Origin: Rhodothermales bacterium
GTDB lineage: Bacteria; Bacteroidota; Rhodothermia; Rhodothermales; Bin80
DNA length: 64,000 bases
Assembly (NCBI GenBank): GCA_028278205.1
Contig: JANQES010000130.1
Coordinates: 1 to 64,000 of the forward strand
Reading direction: 5' to 3'
Notes under the pieces: model-generated
The model's database searches: none
The model's input: the letters and a program-made list of their open reading frames with translations, nothing else
What the model was told of the DNA's origin: nothing
Shown here: positions 16,403 through 27,158 of the stretch, piece after piece
How positions within the stretch are numbered: the first letter of the stretch is position 1
Layout: each line of letters begins with the position of its first letter
Translations under genes and position numbers: made by a program

Positions 16403-19400
16403 AGTAAGCATACTGATACAACAGGCTCAGCCCGATCGTCGAGGTGTCGCTGGTGATGCGCAGCAGCAGCCAGTCGAAGAACTCATACTCGATGATGACC
16501 TCCTTGTTGCTGTCGGCGCCGGAGGCGGTGGTCAGCGCGGCGCCGCTGCTAAAAGAGATGGGCCAACTGACCGAGGCAAAGAACCGGCGCGAGATGTACT
16601 TGCCGGCGGTGACGGTCGCGCCGCGCGAGCCTTCCTGTTGGATTTCGACGATGTCGAGCCCCAGTTCGGCGCCGGCGGCGCTGGCGATGAGGTTGGTCAG
16701 TTGGTTCAGCGCCAGGTCGGTGCCTATTTCGACGGTGCCGCCGCCGCTGAGCTGAAACGCTTCCGCCGCCGGGCGCCCCGTGGCGATGTACGAGATGATG
16801 TCGGCCTGATCGAGTGGCACCGGCTCGGAGGTCAACTCCAGCTTGAGGCCGTCTTTGTCCTGCAGGCTGCCCTGCGCGATCATTTTGATGGTAATCTCGT
16901 CAGTCTGGTTGTTGGGCGACGGCACCTTGAAGTCGGCTTCAAAGTTGAGAAAAGGGTCCGTCGCCGGGCCGGTGAAGCGCACTTGCCCGGTGCGAATATC
17001 GAATTGGCGGCCAAACTGCCGGATGTAGCTGCGTTCCGGCACGACATTGACGATGCCGGTGAGTTCTTGCTCTTCGTACGGCGCTTTCTTGAGATCCAAC
17101 GACCCGGTCAGCAGGATATTCAACTGTGGACTTTTACGCGACCGCAGCCAGACGTCGCGTCCGATCTCCACCTGAAGATCCATCTCCATGGCGTCGTAGA
17201 GCACGAACGTGGTGGTGTCGGCAGCGGTGACGCGGATGTTGAAATGGCGTTCGAGCATCTGCACATCAGCTTCGGTAAACTCGACCGGACCGAAGACGGC
17301 ATCGGTCGATTCTTCGGTGGGGCGGATGTCGGTGTTGAAAAGCCGGACGGCGCCGGTCAACTTCGGCTCTTCGGTGGTGCCGGTGAGCTTGAGATCCGCC
17401 GAAGCGTCGGCCACGTAGGGGCGCGTGTCGATAACCCGGAAGTCTTCGGCGCTGGCCTCGATGTCAAATTTACCGAAGTTCAGTTGTTGCAGGTCGATGG
17501 TGCCGTGGCCGGTGAAGGCGCCCTCGCCGGATTTGACCGCGACGTGGTTGACCAGGACCGTGTCTCCGGCCAGTTCGGTTTCGGCGGCCAGGTTGGTGAG
17601 GTTGAGGCCGAGCAGCGGCAGGCCCAGGCGCCCGTCGCTGAAGGTCGCCTCGCCGGTCAAGAGCGGTTCATCGATCGTGCCGCCGATGTCGACGGAAGCC
17701 GTGAGCCGGCCCTCGATTTCGTCTACGGCTACTGGATCCAGAAAAGGTTCGATCCAGCCGACGTTGAAGCGGTTGGCGTCGAGGCGGAACGAGACGTCGC
17801 TTTCGGGGTCGCCCAGTTGGCGGTCGAGGCGGATGGGCGCTTCTTTGCTCGGATCCTCGCCTGCGGTCAGGCGCAGATCCATCGGGAGCGAGCCGCTCAG
17901 CGCCAAAGTGCTCGTATCCTGATGGGCAATCGAGGCGTCGAGTTCGAGCCGGAGGTCGGCGTAATCGACGCCCACGTTCAACCGGCCCACCGGCACGCCT
18001 TGCGATTCGACGTCGAGGTTGAGCGATCCTTCGACGAGGGGGGCAGCGGCGGGGCCGCTCAGAAAAAGATCGCCGTTGAGCGTGCCGTCGAGGCCGGGGA
18101 ATTCGAACAGGTCGGCCACAGAGCCGATGCGGAAATTATAGATCGACAGGCCGAGACTTTGATTCCCATTGAGATCGATGACGCCGTCGAGGGCTATATC
18201 CTGATCATCTTCCACGAGCATAAAATTGCTGACCCGGTATTTGTTGCCATAGGTGATGGTGGCTTTCTGATCGAGGTGCCATTGGTCGTCATCGAGGTGC
18301 ATACTCAGCGTATTGAAGATGACGCGCCGGTTTTCTCCACCCAGTTCAGCATATCCTTCGAGTTTGGCGTCGCGGCGGTTGTCAATGGTCAGGCTCGCCG
18401 AAAAACCGAGGGAGTCCTTCTCAAAACCGGCCTTGAATTCGGACTGCCGGATGGCCAGGGTTGGGATCGAAAAGCGATTTAGAAAGGCGTCTACCGTGCC
18501 GTCCTTCAAGTCAAACGTACGCCGGGTCACCTCTAGCGTATCGGTTCTGACGATGAGCGCGTCCTCGGACAGGGTGAGCGTGTCGCGTCTGACGATCAGG
18601 GTGTCCTTCATCAAAAACCGTTCGGGGCCGAGGATGCCGGAAGCATCGGCTTCGAGTTCGAGCACGCGCACGTCGTTGTAGATCACATTTTCGATCACGG
18701 CGTCGGCCTTGACTTCAAGCTCGCCGGGCCGGCTCGTCAGGGTTGCTTCGAACATACCCTCGCCCAGCGAAAACGATTCGGCCTCGACGTAGGGCCGCAG
18801 GGGTTTATCGTCGAGGAGTGTGCCTCGGAGGGTAAATAGGGAATCGGGCGTCTCCAGTGTGGCAAAGGCCGAGTCGAAGAGCGCCACGGCCCCGCCGCCC
18901 TCCATCTCGGCCACGTTCGAGCGGACGACGAGCGTATCGAGGCGCAGCAGCCCGTCGTGGAGGGTGAACGCGCTCTCAAGCCGGCGGACGGTGATGTCGT
19001 TGTAGCGGCCGTTGCGGGCATTGAGCACCCCTTTCGTCAGGCGCATCGTCTGGGGATCGAGTCCCTCGCCTTCGACCTCAAAGCTGGCCGAGAGGCGCAG
19101 TTGCAGCGAGTCGAGGCCGCCGAGGCTTGCCAGGTCTACGTTGGTTATCGATCCGGCGGCGGCGTAGCTGGGCCGCTCGTCGAAGAGATAGCCCGTCAGG
19201 GTGTCGAGGCGGATGCGGCCCTGGTTAAGATCGAGGTTGACGTTAGCACCGAGCAGGCCGTCGCAGAGTTCAATCGTCGCTTTGCCGTTGGTGATGTTTT
19301 CCTGGTTGATGCGGGAGGGGTTGAGCTGGATGGTCGTCTGGAGCGTCATCGTCTCCGGATCAGTGCCCTCCACGGTGAGCGAGTCGATGACGCCGTAAAG

Positions 19401-21773
19401 CTCGGTGTCGAGGTTGTCGAGGTCGAGGAGGGCGCCCAGGTTGAGGCCGTTGAGCGCGCTCTGGTTCAACCGATACGTGGGCCTCTCGGCGAAGGGGGTG
19501 CCGCTGCCGTTAATCGTGGAGGTGCCCTCCGGCGTCGTCACGCTTGCGTCGAACGTCAGCCCGCCCTGTTCCAGCGCTGCCGTCGCCCACATCGAGTCGA
19601 TGGTCTGGTCGTTGTATGTCGAGGCGTTGAGTGTCAGGAGGGCTTCGTCGTCGAGGGTCATCGTGGCGGGATCGAAGCCGCGCCCGGCCAGGCGGAGCGT
19701 GCCGTTGAGCTTGCTGGTTTGTGTTGAATCTTGCAGCAGCTTCCCGGCATCAACATTCCTGAAATCCACCCGCGAAAACGAGAACGCCGGAACCGTGTCG
19801 AAAGGCCGGAGGGTGCCGTCGAGATCGAAGACGCCGCCTTCGAGGTCGGCCTCGGCGTCCAGGTCGAAGACGCCGCCGCGTAGCGCGCCGTTGGCCTGGA
19901 CCGTGTAAAGATTGTACGGGCCGTACTGCGAATCGACCAGGTCGAGGCGGACGGCGTCGAAGGTCATTGCGGCCGGATCGGTGCCTTCGCCGCGCAGCGC
20001 AAACGAGCCGCTGAAGGCGCTGTGCGTGGTGTCGCCCAAGAGCGCTGCCACGTCGAGACCGTCGAACTGCACCTCGCGGATTTCATAGCGCAGTGTATCG
20101 CCCAGCCAGGCGGTGCCGTTCATCGTCAACGAATCGGCGTTGTAGCGCAGCCGGGCGTCGAAATTGAGCGTGCCGTCGGCCAGCGAGGCCGTCAGCGTGC
20201 CGTCGTCGAGTCGCTGCAAGTTGTAGCGCGAGGCGTCGAGGTCGAGCCGCGCCGTGAGATTCGCCAGCGTGGGGTCGAAGTCTCGACCGGCGAGGCGGAG
20301 GGTGCCTTTGAGATGGCTGTTTTGCCCTTCGACGAACTGGCCCACGTCGAGGCTGTCGAAGCGGCCCCGGAAGTCGTAAACCGGCGACTCGTCGAGCGGG
20401 CGGATGTCGCCGTTGATCGACAGGTTGGCGCCCCGGAGGCCGGTTTGCGCCCTCACGGCAGCGTTGCCGTCGGTGAACGTGGCGCGGAGCGTCGTCGGGT
20501 CAAAATCATACTCACCGTAACGGGTATCGAAGACGTCGGCGTTGAGCGAACCGTTGAGGCTGTCGAGCGCCGGGCCGTGGAGGTCGGCGGTCAGGTTGGC
20601 GTTGATGCGTCCGGCCATGGCGGGGTCGCCGGTGAAGACGCTGGGGTCGAGCGCCCGGATCGAGGTGCCTTCGAGCACGCGGTAGGTGAGCGTGTCCCCG
20701 GTTGTCAGCGAGGCTTCGGCGTTGAACGCGAGGCGGGCGCCGTCAGAAAACTCAGCCTCGGCGTTGACGGTGAGCAGATCGCCCGTGCCCAGCACGCGGG
20801 CGTGGATCTCGGCGGATTCCGGGGTGTCGGGTGTGGAGAAGAACGGGAAGAGATCGCGCAGCGCGAGCGGCGTTGCATCGAGGGCTACGTCCACGTCGTA
20901 GAACGTGTCGAGGCTGTCGTCGGGCAGGCGCAAGTTGCCGCTGGCGGTGACGTGGCTGCCCGGCCCGTCGAGGCTGAAGTCGATCAGGTTGAGGCGTCCG
21001 TCGTCGAGCAGGGTTCGGGCCTGGAGGAGGGTGGCCTCGGTGTGGCCCGGCGGCGTCAGCGCGGCCCAGAGCGTGTCGAAGCGGAAGGCCATCGCCGGGC
21101 CTATCGTCAGGCCGCCGCCGTTCGTGTTGAGGTCATCGATCTGAAAGACGGAATCGCGCCCCGACGCATAGAAGCGCGCGGCGAAGCGTCCATCGGTCAG
21201 GCGCAGTTGATCGAACTGGACGGTGAAGCTGCCGGGGGTGGTGTCGGGCGCAGCGGTTTCCGGCAGCAGGGCATCGAGCAGATCCCACGACGTGTCGGCG
21301 CGTTGCGTCATGGTGATCTCCGGCCCGGCCACCGAGATCGACCGCGCGTGGTAGGTCATCCAAAACAAGTCGAGCAAACGATGGCGCACGCGGATCGTAT
21401 CGACGTGAACCATCCGCACCGAGTCGTCGCGGGTGACGGTGACGTCGCGCAGTTCGAGCGAGGTGAGCCAGTTGCCGCCGATGCGCCCGGCCTCCAGCGT
21501 GGCGCCCTCGAACGGATCGGCCAGCGCGATGAGCGCCTCGCCCACCACCTGCGATCCCCAGCGGGTCTGCACCAGCAACAGCACCAGCACGACCAGCGCC
21601 AGCACGACCAGCGCCAGCCGGCCCATCATGCGCCCCACCCACCGCAGCCGTCGCAGCCGCGCATGCCGCCGCCGCACGTGCCTGGCGCGTTCTTCGGAAG
21701 ACGGCGTCTTCGGAGCCGGGGTGCTATGTTGGTTCGCTTCGCTCACGTCAATTGCTCGCTGCGCTCGCGTCAT
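16401..21773 (-). CDS. tamB: TamB-family translocation/assembly protein (AsmA-like, DUF490)
   Basis: 1790 aa. The N-terminal cytoplasmic Arg-rich stretch and membrane helix (about 53-70, LALVVLALVVLVLLLVQ) are followed by very long beta-rich repeats typical of lipid-groove (repeating beta-groove) proteins. The C-terminal DUF490 region contains VNVVPERSYIRQFGRQFDI, FLNFEADFKVPSP and YISRRFFASVSWPISF. TamB spans the periplasm and works with TamA in outer-membrane assembly and/or lipid transport. The tamA-like gene is directly upstream on the same strand. The first 15 or so residues (start ATG 21773) are encoded by a repeat cluster, so the true start could lie slightly downstream. Confidence 0.9.
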   Translation of the reverse strand: MTRAQRAIDVSEANQHSTPAPKTPSSEERARHVRRRHARLRRLRWVGRMMGRLALVVLALVVLVLLLVQTRWGSQVVGEALIALADPFEGATLEAGRIGGNWLTSLELRDVTVTRDDSVRMVHVDTIRVRHRLLDLFWMTYHARSISVAGPEITMTQRADTSWDLLDALLPETAAPDTTPGSFTVQFDQLRLTDGRFAARFYASGRDSVFQIDDLNTNGGGLTIGPAMAFRFDTLWAALTPPGHTEATLLQARTLLDDGRLNLIDFSLDGPGSHVTASGNLRLPDDSLDTFYDVDVALDATPLALRDLFPFFSTPDTPESAEIHARVLGTGDLLTVNAEAEFSDGARLAFNAEASLTTGDTLTYRVLEGTSIRALDPSVFTGDPAMAGRINANLTADLHGPALDSLNGSLNADVFDTRYGEYDFDPTTLRATFTDGNAAVRAQTGLRGANLSINGDIRPLDESPVYDFRGRFDSLDVGQFVEGQNSHLKGTLRLAGRDFDPTLANLTARLDLDASRYNLQRLDDGTLTASLADGTLNFDARLRYNADSLTMNGTAWLGDTLRYEIREVQFDGLDVAALLGDTTHSAFSGSFALRGEGTDPAAMTFDAVRLDLVDSQYGPYNLYTVQANGALRGGVFDLDAEADLEGGVFDLDGTLRPFDTVPAFSFSRVDFRNVDAGKLLQDSTQTSKLNGTLRLAGRGFDPATMTLDDEALLTLNASTYNDQTIDSMWATAALEQGGLTFDASVTTPEGTSTINGSGTPFAERPTYRLNQSALNGLNLGALLDLDNLDTELYGVIDSLTVEGTDPETMTLQTTIQLNPSRINQENITNGKATIELCDGLLGANVNLDLNQGRIRLDTLTGYLFDERPSYAAAGSITNVDLASLGGLDSLQLRLSASFEVEGEGLDPQTMRLTKGVLNARNGRYNDITVRRLESAFTLHDGLLRLDTLVVRSNVAEMEGGGAVALFDSAFATLETPDSLFTLRGTLLDDKPLRPYVEAESFSLGEGMFEATLTSRPGELEVKADAVIENVIYNDVRVLELEADASGILGPERFLMKDTLIVRRDTLTLSEDALIVRTDTLEVTRRTFDLKDGTVDAFLNRFSIPTLAIRQSEFKAGFEKDSLGFSASLTIDNRRDAKLEGYAELGGENRRVIFNTLSMHLDDDQWHLDQKATITYGNKYRVSNFMLVEDDQDIALDGVIDLNGNQSLGLSIYNFRIGSVADLFEFPGLDGTLNGDLFLSGPAAAPLVEGSLNLDVESQGVPVGRLNVGVDYADLRLELDASIAHQDTSTLALSGSLPMDLRLTAGEDPSKEAPIRLDRQLGDPESDVSFRLDANRFNVGWIEPFLDPVAVDEIEGRLTASVDIGGTIDEPLLTGEATFSDGRLGLPLLGLNLTNLAAETELAGDTVLVNHVAVKSGEGAFTGHGTIDLQQLNFGKFDIEASAEDFRVIDTRPYVADASADLKLTGTTEEPKLTGAVRLFNTDIRPTEESTDAVFGPVEFTEADVQMLERHFNIRVTAADTTTFVLYDAMEMDLQVEIGRDVWLRSRKSPQLNILLTGSLDLKKAPYEEQELTGIVNVVPERSYIRQFGRQFDIRTGQVRFTGPATDPFLNFEADFKVPSPNNQTDEITIKMIAQGSLQDKDGLKLELTSEPVPLDQADIISYIATGRPAAEAFQLSGGGTVEIGTDLALNQLTNLIASAAGAELGLDIVEIQQEGSRGATVTAGKYISRRFFASVSWPISFSSGAALTTASGADSNKEVIIEYEFFDWLLLRITSDTSTIGLSLLYQYAY

Positions 21774-21934
21774 TTGTTCACTTCGTTCACGTCATTTGTG
21801 GTCATTATGCTCGCTGCGCTCGCGTCATTTATTGTCACGTTCACCCCATGACAATAAATGACGCGCCGCAGGCGCACTTGACGCGAGCCGAAGGCGAGCA
21901 AATGACGCCGAAGGCAAAATGACGCCGAAAGCAA
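21728..21934. repeat. Repeat cluster around the tamB start
   Basis: Units of about 22-24 bp, read on the plus strand as GCTCGCTGCGCTCGCGTCAT or its inverse, recur at 21752-21773, 21770-21795 (variant) and 21799-21820. They reappear inverted at 21871-21930 as TGACGCGAGCCGAAGGCGAG and shorter GACGCCGAAGGC pieces. The sequences around 21823 and 21858 form a long inverted repeat (TCATTTATTGTCA with TGACAATAAATGA). The hairpin GCCGAAGGC is the same small hairpin found in the 32-nt core of other elements. The tamB start codon lies inside. Confidence 0.8.
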
Positions 21935-21993
21935 AATGATACCAAAGTACGAGGAAGCCTGAGACCTTTGAATAGGACTTTAGCCCTATCCCG

Positions 21994-24369
21994 TCAAAAA
22001 GCCTGCCCGATGCTCAGGTGGATGTTCAGGTGGTTGAGGAACGACCTGTCGGGCTCGGCAAAGCCTTGGTTAGAAAGGAAGGCATTGCGCGGCGTTTGCA
22101 AGTCGAGGTCGTCCGGGTTGAGCTTGTAGGCCACGTCGAGGCGGAGGTAGCCGATGGGCGTCTCGTAGCGGATGCCTGCCCCGACGCCGTACTTGAACTT
22201 GTCGAGGGCCAGGGCGATCGTCCCCGAATCGCTAAACCCACACTGGGGCTCTGCGGATTCCGTCAGGGCTTCGTCGTTGAAAAAAGGTGGCGAGCAATCC
22301 TGCGTCTCGTCGCGTTTGCCGGAGACCTGCCCGAAGTCCAGAAACGCTGCCGCGCGCCAGGCATTGCCCAGGCCCGGAAACGGAAACCGGATCTCGACGT
22401 TGCCCACCAGCCGCGCCAGGCCGCCGATGGGTTCGTACTGCTCGTTTTCGGTGAGGGGCACGTTCCGATCATCGAAGAGCGGCATCCCCGCATCGTCGCG
22501 GCGGATCTCGGTGCGGTTGATTTTGGGGCCGATCAGGCCGAAGTCCCAGCCGCGCACGTCGTTAGAGCCGCCGGCATAAAAGCGGATGGGGTCGAAGCGG
22601 TCTTCGAAGGGCGCGACGAACAGCGGATCGAAGCTGCGCGGCGGCTCGGTGCCGGAGACGTAGAGCGGCACGGCTGCGTTGCTCTCGTTGAGCGGCCAGA
22701 GCCGCCCGCCAGCCAGCCGCGTGCCCACGCTGATCTTTTTAGTGATGGGGATGTATCCGACGACCTCGACGCCGGTCTTGAGATATTCGACGCCGGAGGC
22801 GCCCAGCCCGAACAACCGTTCGAGCCCGCCGCCCTGTTCGATGAACGGGCGCACGAGCCCGCCGCGCCGCGGATTCAAAAAATTATTGACCCACCCGAAG
22901 GTGCCGTTGAGCGTGATGATGCTCTTGCTGTAGGCGTCGCGCGCCGTGGTGTCTTCGCGGACGTCGGCAAACTGAGTGGCGCGGCTCAGGCCGTAGCGCA
23001 AGCTCACCGTCCGGAACGGACGGAGTTCATAAATCAGCGTCGTGTTGACGCCCAACTCCCGGCGGTTGATCTGCGCAAACAAGTCGGTGTCGCGCAGTTG
23101 GGTGTCGCGTTCGAACTGGATGAACGGCTCGACGATGCCGCTGAGGCCGTTGGTAAACAGGTAGGGTTGGCGCAGCGCCACCGAGCCGCGGAAGAGCCGG
23201 CTGGCCTCGGTGGCAGCCTCGTCGCTGGTCAAAAGCCCCGTTCGAAGGCGCAATCCCGATTCGATCTCGCCCCGCACCGAGAGGGTGCGCGCGCCGCCGA
23301 GAAAATTACGATGCGACCACTGGCCGTTGAGCGAGATGCCTTCTTTCTGATCGTAGCCCGTCTCGGCGGTGAAGTACCGCAGGCGCGATTCGCGCAGGTT
23401 GAACCGCACTGTCACGGTCGAGTCGCGGAGTTGCTGGAGCGAATCAGGATTTTCGACGGCTTCCGGTATTTCGACCTGCGCTATCTGAAACAGGTTGAGC
23501 CCGAACAACTCGCGCTGGCCCGCGATGAGCTTCTGGTTCGAGAAGATGTCGCCTTTTTTGAAGGGCAACTCGCGCAGCACCACGTTGCGGCTCACGCGCT
23601 CGTTGTCGCGCACCACCACATCGTCAAAGTAGGTCAGGGGACCGGGATCGACGTAGAAGCGGATATTGGCAGCGCTATTGGTCGAGTCGATCTCCGTCCT
23701 GGTGTCCAGGGTGGCGAAGGCATAGCCCTGGTCTTTGAGCCAGTTCAAGGCCTGGTCCTGGATGCGGGCGAGTTCGAAGATGGTAAATCGGTCGCCGACT
23801 CTGAAGCCGGTGCGGTCGCGAAAGGCAATCCACCGCTGGCGCATGGCCGCATCGAACGCGTCGACGTCGGCGAGGTAGCCGAGGCTGTCGGGGCTATTGG
23901 GGTCGAAGAACACCACATCCTCAATGAAGATGAACGGGCCTTGCCGGATGCTGAAGACGAGGCCGATGGTGTTGCTCTCCGTGTCGAGGTCCGATTCGCC
24001 GTAGTGTACGTATGCTCTCAGGTAGCCGTTCTGCTGGTAGAACTGGCGCAGGCGCACGACGTCTTTCTGCAACTCAATCGGATCGAGCCGAAACGCGTTT
24101 AACCCGTCGAGGCGCAGGTTTTTTTTTAGACGATCTCCGAAGCCGGGCGCTCTGGTGGCGATCTGTAGTTTGAGTTGCTCCGGCTCGAACTGAGGCGGAT
24201 AGCGTTCGGCATCGACAAACTCGAACCTGATGCTCCGGATCGTCGTCTCTTCATTAGACAGATACAGCGGCACCTCCTCGTTCACATCCTGCGCAGCCGC
24301 ATACCGTCCCCACCCCGCACCGAGCAGGATCACGGCCAACACGACATAGGATGGCGAGCGTCTGAGCAT
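21994..24369 (-). CDS. tamA: TamA/BamA-family outer-membrane protein (Omp85)
   Basis: 791 aa. Signal peptide (MLRRSPSYVVLAVILLGAGW to AAAQ) is followed by three or so POTRA-like domains (IRSIRFEFVD, FIFIEDVVFFDPNSP, LTYFDDVVVRDNERVS; about 40-320) and a C-terminal Omp85 16-stranded barrel. The barrel carries FYAGGSNDVRGWDF, matching the conserved VRGF/Y motif, and ends in Phe (HLSIGQAF). Omp85 proteins insert outer-membrane proteins or move substrates. Its position just upstream of tamB on the same strand supports TamA function rather than BamA. The gap to tamB is filled by a repeat cluster. Confidence 0.92.
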   Translation of the reverse strand: MLRRSPSYVVLAVILLGAGWGRYAAAQDVNEEVPLYLSNEETTIRSIRFEFVDAERYPPQFEPEQLKLQIATRAPGFGDRLKKNLRLDGLNAFRLDPIELQKDVVRLRQFYQQNGYLRAYVHYGESDLDTESNTIGLVFSIRQGPFIFIEDVVFFDPNSPDSLGYLADVDAFDAAMRQRWIAFRDRTGFRVGDRFTIFELARIQDQALNWLKDQGYAFATLDTRTEIDSTNSAANIRFYVDPGPLTYFDDVVVRDNERVSRNVVLRELPFKKGDIFSNQKLIAGQRELFGLNLFQIAQVEIPEAVENPDSLQQLRDSTVTVRFNLRESRLRYFTAETGYDQKEGISLNGQWSHRNFLGGARTLSVRGEIESGLRLRTGLLTSDEAATEASRLFRGSVALRQPYLFTNGLSGIVEPFIQFERDTQLRDTDLFAQINRRELGVNTTLIYELRPFRTVSLRYGLSRATQFADVREDTTARDAYSKSIITLNGTFGWVNNFLNPRRGGLVRPFIEQGGGLERLFGLGASGVEYLKTGVEVVGYIPITKKISVGTRLAGGRLWPLNESNAAVPLYVSGTEPPRSFDPLFVAPFEDRFDPIRFYAGGSNDVRGWDFGLIGPKINRTEIRRDDAGMPLFDDRNVPLTENEQYEPIGGLARLVGNVEIRFPFPGLGNAWRAAAFLDFGQVSGKRDETQDCSPPFFNDEALTESAEPQCGFSDSGTIALALDKFKYGVGAGIRYETPIGYLRLDVAYKLNPDDLDLQTPRNAFLSNQGFAEPDRSFLNHLNIHLSIGQAF

Positions 24370-24431
24370 TCGGATTCGGAAGACAGTGTGGACAGGTCGC
24401 CCTTCCCTCTTAAAATCACAACAACTACCCT

Positions 24432-25526
24432 CTAATTAACCGACAGATCCTCCGGCGCGTTACGAGGTGGGGTAGATTCGTGCCGGTGCGTCTCGGCCAG
24501 GGCGTTGGTGGCGACGGGGTGGTTGTTGGTTTCCGGGGAGACCGGCATCTGCGCGGCGGCGCCGTCGTGTTTGGGCGCAGCGGCGGGTGGGGCGATGCCG
24601 GGGGCTTCGGGCGGCGGGGTCTCGCGGCGGTCGCGGTGCCGCTTCTCGTGCAACAACGCCATGACCGCACCCAGGCACAAGACGATGCCGGAATAATACA
24701 CCCAGAAGACAAACGCCACGATCAGACCGATGGTGCTGCCGACCGGGTCTCCAGGATTGTCGCCGCTGTAGCGTCCGAAATTACCCACGTACTGGGCGTA
24801 GAGCGTAAAGCCGAATTTGGCGCCTTCCCACAACACCGCCGAGACCATCGCGCCGAAGAAGGCGCTGCGCCGGGGCGGATGCGGCTTCGGAGCAAAATAG
24901 AACAACTGGAAGAACATCACGACCGTGACCAAAAAAGGCAGCAGCAGGGCCACGATGTTAAACAAACCCGTCCATAAAAAGTCCAGCCCTGTTCCTTCGA
25001 TGACATCGAAGCCGGCTCTGTCTAGCCGTTGCACGAGCACCGTCAGGCCCAGCGTAAGCAGGAAGAGCAGCCCTACCTGCCCCACCATCCGAAGGTCGAA
25101 CAGGTAGCCGCCGAGGAGGGAGCGGGTTTCGCGCCAGTGTTCCTGAAACACGTTGCCCACCACCACGCGCATCGTGGTCATGAGCGTAAAGCCCGAAAAC
25201 AACAACGCCCCGACGCCGATGATCGTCAGGGTGTTACTGGCGCGGGTGAGGCCTTCGAGAAAGTCTAGAATTTGCGCGCTCTGACCGGCAGGGAAAAAGT
25301 CCTGAATATACGTCGCGACGGTGTCGAAGATGGTCTCCCGCTCCAGAATCTCGCCGAGCACGCCGGTAGCCAGAATGATCAGCGGAATGACGGCAATCAA
25401 CACTTTGAACGCAATGGCCTGCGACCAGAGAAAGATGTTTTTCTCGTTGAGTTGCCGGTAGAGGCCGCTCCCGTAATAGCGAGGTCCCTCGTGCAGGCGC
25501 GTCAGGTGTGTTAATAACTCAGCCAT
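24432..25526 (-). CDS. YihY/BrkB family inner-membrane protein
   Basis: 364 aa from the ATG at 25526. A longer frame extends into a palindrome and is not preferred. Six hydrophobic segments are seen. The family region QAIAFKVLIAVIPLIILATG is near the N-terminus, with GGYLFDLRMVGQVGLLFLL and a late VAFVFWVYYSGIVLCLGAVM (the YYSG/Y motif region of the UPF0761/YihY family). A Pro/Ala-rich cytoplasmic tail of about 70 aa closes the protein. The molecular role of YihY proteins is not established (once misnamed ribonuclease BN). Confidence 0.88.
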   Translation of the reverse strand: MAELLTHLTRLHEGPRYYGSGLYRQLNEKNIFLWSQAIAFKVLIAVIPLIILATGVLGEILERETIFDTVATYIQDFFPAGQSAQILDFLEGLTRASNTLTIIGVGALLFSGFTLMTTMRVVVGNVFQEHWRETRSLLGGYLFDLRMVGQVGLLFLLTLGLTVLVQRLDRAGFDVIEGTGLDFLWTGLFNIVALLLPFLVTVVMFFQLFYFAPKPHPPRRSAFFGAMVSAVLWEGAKFGFTLYAQYVGNFGRYSGDNPGDPVGSTIGLIVAFVFWVYYSGIVLCLGAVMALLHEKRHRDRRETPPPEAPGIAPPAAAPKHDGAAAQMPVSPETNNHPVATNALAETHRHESTPPRNAPEDLSVN

Positions 25527-25543
25527 ACAACGGCTTACGCAGA

Positions 25544-25573
25544 TTTTGGATTTTGGATATCCAAAATCCAAAA
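25544..25573. repeat. Core-less GGATTTT palindrome
   Basis: A perfect 30-bp palindrome without a loop, centred at 25558/25559 (TTTTGGATTTTGGAT with its exact inverse), made of the same GGATTTT words as the large elements. It lies between the YihY-type start and the clpX terminator hairpin. Confidence 0.85.
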
Positions 25574-25580
25574 ATAACCA

Positions 25581-25608
25581 AAACGCCCATTCCGAAGAAT
25601 GAGCGTTT
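25581..25608 (-). terminator. Hairpin downstream of clpX
   Basis: On the minus strand AAACGCTCATTC pairs with GAATGGGCGTTT across a TTCG tetraloop (one internal mismatch) and runs into a T-rich tail. It starts about 40 bp after the clpX stop codon and fits a terminator for clpX. Confidence 0.65.
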
Positions 25609-25646
25609 GAAATATTCCGGGGGCATCGCGAGCAACAAAACCACCG

Positions 25647-26921
<1,275 letters not shown>

Positions 26922-27158
26922 GGACTCAGCAGCGTCAGAGAACCTTGAAAAAAGAAAAGGCGACTCGCCATCGCGCACCCTCCCTCACACCAGTATGGTA
27001 GGTATATCGGGCGTTTTACGCAACTATTAATCAGCCGCACCGGCGAGATGTGGCATCTACGTCGCAAAAAAGAACGATTCTGGGCGTCAGTAGTTCAGGT
27101 TTCGTCGTTTTTTTCTTTTCGATGAGGAAAGAGGTGGGGGGTTGCGTGTTTGTGTGTT
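26922..27158. promoter_or_regulatory. Divergent intergenic region clpX / methyltransferase
   Basis: 237 bp between divergently transcribed genes, so it should hold promoters for both. It is more AT-rich than the flanks and has no inverted repeat of the heptad family. A lone GTGTTTGTGTG stretch at about 27145-27157 resembles one arm word but has no partner. No promoter box can be named with confidence. Confidence 0.35.
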
